From assembly GCA_036272815.1 (NCBI GenBank), contig DATAYA010000335.1:1-20227 (forward strand): a DNA stretch of 20,227 bases, given 5' to 3'. Position numbers and translations under genes: made by a program. The notes under the pieces are model-generated. The model saw nothing but the letters and a program-made list of their open reading frames with translations. It had not been told where the DNA came from and did not search any database. Every line of letters begins with the position of its first letter. The stretch's first letter is position 1. Positions 16,643-20,227 of this stretch are shown here, piece after piece. Source of the DNA: DATAYA01 sp036272815. GTDB taxonomy: Bacteria > Pseudomonadota > Alphaproteobacteria > Acetobacterales > Acetobacteraceae.

Positions 16643-17123
16643 GCGAGACGTTCTGCCGGCAGCGCCGGTGCCCGACAACCGTCGCCCGACCTACGGGCCG
16701 GTGCCCGTCGCGGCCTTGCTGCCGCGCCTGACCCGCGCCGCGTTTCGCCGCCACGGCACGGCGCTGACCGCCGTCGCTGCCGACTGGGAGGCGATCGTGG
16801 GGCCGGCGCTGGCCGCCGTCACTGTGCCGCGCCGGCTTGGGGCAGGGACGCTGACGCTCGGCTGCGCCGGGCCGATCGCGCTCGAATTGCAGCACATGGC
16901 GCAGAGCCTGATCGCGCGGGTCAACCTGCACCTGGGCGGCGAGCCGGTGCAGCGGCTGCGCTTCGTCCAGATCGCGCAGGCCGTCCTGCCGCCGGGGCCG
17001 CCGCCGAAACCCCCGGTCACGCCGGAGGCGGCGTCGCGTCTGGCGGCGAAGCTTGCGGACCTGCCGCCTGAATTGCAGGCGGCCCTTGCCTCGCTCGGCA
17101 CGACGATGCTGCGGACACGCTGA
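16635..17123 (+). CDS. DUF721 (DciA-like) protein
   Basis: A 162-residue protein with the DUF721 pattern: WEAIVGPALAAVTVP (51-65), a beta strand, ALELQHM (82-88), RVN (95-97) and a final VQRLRF strand. In many bacteria DciA of this family helps load the replicative helicase; alphaproteobacterial versions are less studied, so I do not assign the symbol. A Pro-rich linker and a helical tail follow the domain. ATG 16635 has AGGAGGG at 16617-16623, 11 bases upstream; a GTG at 16668 is the other choice. It is followed by the DsbA-family gene and smc, an order I recall from other alphaproteobacteria. Confidence 0.85.
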   Translation: MGTRDVLPAAPVPDNRRPTYGPVPVAALLPRLTRAAFRRHGTALTAVAADWEAIVGPALAAVTVPRRLGAGTLTLGCAGPIALELQHMAQSLIARVNLHLGGEPVQRLRFVQIAQAVLPPGPPPKPPVTPEAASRLAAKLADLPPELQAALASLGTTMLRTR

Positions 17124-17255
17124 TGGGACTTGAAATCCCGCGCGCAGATCGGCTTGTTACGGCTTGACCGCGTTGGGTTCGCCGGCGCCGCCACGGACCT
17201 GCTTGGCCCGACTCGCGCCGGGCTGCCACGTTTCACCTTGACCGCAGAGGTTCCG

Positions 17256-17909
17256 ATGCCCGTCTCCCGCCGCACCCTTCTCGCCCTCTCCGGCGGCCTC
17301 GCCGGAGCGCTCGCGACGCCGGCATGGGCACAGGACGCCACCCTGACCAACGCCAGCCCGACGAACGTCAGCCCGACCGGCGAGCGCGCGATCGGCGATC
17401 CGAAGGCGCCCGTCTCGGTGATGGAGTTCTTTTCCCTCACCTGCACGCATTGCGCCGCCTTCGCGCGCGAGACCTTCCCGGACGTGCGCAAGAAGCTGAT
17501 CGACACCGGCAAGCTGCACTACATCTTCCGCGATTTCCCGCTGGACCGGGTGGCGCTGCTCGGTGAGATGGTGGCGCGCACGCTGCCGCCCGACCGCTAC
17601 GAGCCGTTCCTGCTGGCGATGTTCCAGACGCAGGACCGCTGGGCCTTCGCGCAGGGCGTCAACTCGACCGAGGAGATCGGAAAGATGGCGGCTCTCGCCG
17701 GCCTGTCGCACGCCGCCTTCGAGAAGGTCATCCACGACGACAAGCTGCGCGCCTGGGTGCTCGCCGAGCAGGCGGCGGCGGAGAAGAAATACAACGTGAA
17801 CAGCACGCCGACCTTCGTCTTCAACGGCCCGAAGGCGAAGAACCTCGTCCGCCCGGGCGAGATGCCGTACGCCGATTTCGAGAAGCTGGTCGTGCAAGCG
17901 GCGGGGTGA
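17256..17909 (+). CDS. DsbA family thiol:disulfide oxidoreductase
   Basis: A 217-residue periplasmic thioredoxin-fold protein. An N-terminal signal with twin arginines (SRRTLLAL, 4-11) and AWA cleavage near residue 25 looks Tat-like, though it lacks the full consensus and Sec export is possible. The DsbA fold follows: active site C63-T-H-C66 after MEFFSL, a helical insert (about 100-170), and the cis-proline loop NSTPTFVF with P185. The CTHC dipeptide replaces the CPHC of E. coli DsbA and could change redox potential. An upstream reading to 17130 is rejected because ATG 17256 begins the signal peptide. It could oxidise or isomerise envelope proteins. smc starts five bases after the stop. Confidence 0.92.
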   Translation: MPVSRRTLLALSGGLAGALATPAWAQDATLTNASPTNVSPTGERAIGDPKAPVSVMEFFSLTCTHCAAFARETFPDVRKKLIDTGKLHYIFRDFPLDRVALLGEMVARTLPPDRYEPFLLAMFQTQDRWAFAQGVNSTEEIGKMAALAGLSHAAFEKVIHDDKLRAWVLAEQAAAEKKYNVNSTPTFVFNGPKAKNLVRPGEMPYADFEKLVVQAAG

Positions 17910-17913
17910 CGGA

Positions 17914-20227
17914 TTGCCGGTCGCCTTCTCCCGCCTGCGCATCGCCGGCTTCAAGAGCTTCGCGGAGCCGGCGAGCGTCGAGATCCGGCCCGGCCTGACC
18001 GGGATCGTCGGGCCGAACGGCTGTGGCAAGTCCAACGTGGTGGAGGCGCTGCGCTGGGCGATGGGCGAAAGCTCGGCTCGCAGCCTGCGCGGCGGCGAGA
18101 TGGACGACGTCATCTTCGCCGGCACCGCGGCACGGCCGTCGCGCAACCTCGCGGAAGTCACGCTGACCTTGGAGGAGACCGCGGGTGCCGCCCCGCCGCC
18201 GTTCCAGGACGAGCCGGAATTGCAGGTCAGCCGCCGCATCGAGCGCGGCGCCGGCAGCGCCTTCCGCGTCAACGGGCGCGAGGCGCGGGCGCGCGACGTG
18301 CAGACCCTGTTCGCCGACCTCGCCAGCGGCGCACGGGCGAGTTCGATGGTGAGCCAGGGGCGGGTCGCGGCGATCGTCAACGCCCGGCCCGACGAGCGCC
18401 GCGCGGTGCTGGAGGAGGCGGCGGGCATCACCGGCCTGCACGCCCGCCGCCACGAGGCGGAGCTGAAGCTGCGCGCGGCCGAGGCGAACCTCGCGCGCGC
18501 CGAGGATCTGCGGGCGCAACTCGAAACCCAGCTCGGCGGCCTGAAACGCCAAGCCCGCCAGGCGAGCCGCTATCGCAACCTCTCGGGACATATTCGCGAG
18601 GCGGAAGCGGAGCTGCTGGCAATCCAGCGCGCCGTGGCCGCAGCGGGACGGGCGGCGGCCGAGGCGGCATTGCACACGGCCCGCGATGCGGTGACGGCTG
18701 CGGCAACGGCCGCGACCGGGGCAGGGGCGCAGGCGGCGGAGACCGAGGCAGCGCTGCCGGCGCTGCGCAGCGAAGAGGCGGAGGCGCGCACCGCGCTGGA
18801 GCGGCACCGCCTGGCGCAGGAGAGCCTGCAAGCCGAGGAGGCGCGCGCCCGCGCGTCCCTGGCCGAGGCGGAGGCACGGGGGCGGCAGGTCGCGCGCGAT
18901 CTTGGTCACGCCGAGCAGCTTTCGCACGACGCGACGGCAGCCGATGCGCGGCTCCGCGCCGAGGATGCGGCGCTCGAAGCGGGCGAGGCGGCGCTCCCGG
19001 GGCGGCTCGCGGAAGCGGCGTCGCGGGCCGGGTCGGCGGCCGATGCCGCGCGCGCCGCGGAGGAGGCGGCCAACACCGCGACCGCGGCCGCAGCGGCTGC
19101 GGCGGCGAGTGCCGAGGAGCTGCGGCGCGGTCTCGGGCAGGCGGAGGCGCGCGCCCGGCGGGCCACGGAGCAGCGGGCGCGGGCGGAGGAAGAGCGCCGC
19201 CGCGCGGCCTCGCAGGCGGTCGATCCGGCGCGGCTCGCGCAGGCCGGGGCGGCGGAGCAGGCGGCAGCGGCGGCATTGACCACGGCGCGCGCCGCCCTGG
19301 AGGCGGCCGAGCAGGCGCGACCGGCCGCGGCGGCGGCGATGGCGGCGGCGCGGGAGGCGCTGTCGCGGACGGATGCGGCGCGGGCAAAGCTGGCGGCCGA
19401 GGCGCAGGCGCTTGGCGAAGTGCTGGCGGTCAAGGATGGCGAGCGCTGGCCGCCGATGGTCGATGCGCTCTCGGTGCCGGCCGGGCTGGAGGCGGCTCTG
19501 GGGGCGGCGCTCGGGGAGGAACTTGCCGCGGCCGCGGACCGCGATGCGGCGCGACACTGGCGCGGGCTGCCGCCCCTGGAGGCCGCGCCGCTGCCGGCGG
19601 GCGCGGACAGCCTGGCCGGTGCGGTCGAGGCGCCTGCTATCCTCGCCCGCGCGCTGGGCGGCATCGGCCTGGTCGAGGACGAGGCGGCGGGCGAGGCGGT
19701 GCAGCCGGCACTGCTGCCCGGGCAGATGCTCGTCTCCCGCGCCGGCGGGGTCTGGCGCTGGGACGGCTACACCGTGCGCGCCGGCACGCCGACCGCCGCT
19801 GCCGTGCGGTTGCAGCAACGCAATCGGCTCGCCGGGCTGCGCGCCGCCCTGCGCGCCGCCGAGGCCGAGGCGACCGAGGCGCGCGCGGCACGCGAGGTGG
19901 CCGACCGGACGGACCGGGACGCGGCTGCGGCCGAGCAGCAGGCGCGTGCCGCACGGCGTTCGGCCGAGCAGGATGCCGAGCGCACCCGCGCGGCTGCGGC
20001 CGCGCTGCGCACGCAGGCCGAGACCGCCGCGAGCCGGCTCGCGGCTCTGGACGAGAGCCTCGCCGCGCTGCGGCCGGAAGCCGAAGAGGCGGAGGCGGCG
20101 CTGGCCGAGGCGCGGGCGCGGCAGGCGGCGCTGCCCGATCTTGCCGCCGGTCAGGAAGCGGTCGTGGCGGCGAGGCAGGCTCTTGCGGCGGCGCGGTCCG
20201 AGGAGGCCTCCACCCGCGCCGCCCACG
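17914..20227 (+). CDS. smc: Chromosome segregation protein SMC (5' part)
   Basis: The first 771 codons of a structural-maintenance-of-chromosomes ATPase, running off the right edge. The TTG at 17914 starts MPVAFSRLRIAGFKSFAEPA, the standard SMC beginning. Walker A is GPNGCGKSN (33-41), and a head domain of about 160 residues ends near EEAAGI. A very Ala/Glu/Arg-rich coiled coil (about 165-500) leads to the hinge (about 503-622, containing RWPPMVDAL and GVWRWDGYTVRAGT), then the returning coil. The C-terminal half with the ABC signature and Walker B lies outside the window. The frame stays open throughout. It is probably cotranscribed with the DsbA-family gene; SMC dimers with ScpAB organise and separate chromosomes. 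Confidence 0.97.
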   Translation, partial: MPVAFSRLRIAGFKSFAEPASVEIRPGLTGIVGPNGCGKSNVVEALRWAMGESSARSLRGGEMDDVIFAGTAARPSRNLAEVTLTLEETAGAAPPPFQDEPELQVSRRIERGAGSAFRVNGREARARDVQTLFADLASGARASSMVSQGRVAAIVNARPDERRAVLEEAAGITGLHARRHEAELKLRAAEANLARAEDLRAQLETQLGGLKRQARQASRYRNLSGHIREAEAELLAIQRAVAAAGRAAAEAALHTARDAVTAAATAATGAGAQAAETEAALPALRSEEAEARTALERHRLAQESLQAEEARARASLAEAEARGRQVARDLGHAEQLSHDATAADARLRAEDAALEAGEAALPGRLAEAASRAGSAADAARAAEEAANTATAAAAAAAASAEELRRGLGQAEARARRATEQRARAEEERRRAASQAVDPARLAQAGAAEQAAAAALTTARAALEAAEQARPAAAAAMAAAREALSRTDAARAKLAAEAQALGEVLAVKDGERWPPMVDALSVPAGLEAALGAALGEELAAAADRDAARHWRGLPPLEAAPLPAGADSLAGAVEAPAILARALGGIGLVEDEAAGEAVQPALLPGQMLVSRAGGVWRWDGYTVRAGTPTAAAVRLQQRNRLAGLRAALRAAEAEATEARAAREVADRTDRDAAAAEQQARAARRSAEQDAERTRAAAAALRTQAETAASRLAALDESLAALRPEAEEAEAALAEARARQAALPDLAAGQEAVVAARQALAAARSEEASTRAAH

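Noticed and set aside
17821..20226. 801-codon minus-strand frame across smc
   Set aside because: Arg/Gly-rich shadow; the plus strand encodes a clear SMC head, coil and hinge.

Overview
The window is about 20 kb of high-GC, densely coded bacterial DNA. A class I lysyl-tRNA synthetase, a Bpt-type N-end leucyltransferase, a mutY / DUF721 / DsbA / smc neighbourhood and frequent TTG/GTG starts fit an alphaproteobacterium. Rhodospirillales, perhaps Acetobacteraceae, is my best guess; this is inferred from gene content, not from a marker gene.

Layout from left to right. Positions 1-293 look like the end of an integrated element: the possible tail of an unknown gene, a more A/T-rich stretch, then only the 3' end of a tRNA (T-arm, acceptor strand and CCA, most like tRNA-Pro). 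That is the usual footprint of site-specific integration. wrbA follows (+). Convergent to it is a minus-strand set read in the order lysK, mprF, glgX. lysK and mprF overlap by four bases (TTGA), and the MprF protein stops within its synthase domain. A small four-helix membrane protein (+) lies divergent to lysK. Positions 7286-7672 hold the broken start of an EamA-type transporter and a facing pair of dispersed-repeat hairpins, followed by a GNAT acetyltransferase.

Next is a minus-strand overlapping set: tatA, a MOSC protein, and an acetamidase/formamidase. Divergent from tatA is a plus-strand run: penicillin acylase family protein, bpt, a NUDIX hydrolase and a secreted lytic transglycosylase. 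Facing it is a secreted Phe/Gly/Arg-repeat protein encoded by a 60-bp tandem repeat. After 311 bases without a gene comes mutY (-), whose 5' end overlaps the divergent DUF721 gene. That gene leads a plus-strand run of DUF721, DsbA-family oxidoreductase and smc; smc runs off the right edge.

Most of the window is housekeeping. The best candidates for something less ordinary are the tRNA-fragment junction, the lysK-mprF coupling with a shortened MprF, the tatA-MOSC-amidase overlap set and the FG-repeat secreted protein. I did not see a convincing new defence, secretion or biosynthetic system, nor any CRISPR array, insertion sequence or complete RNA gene.
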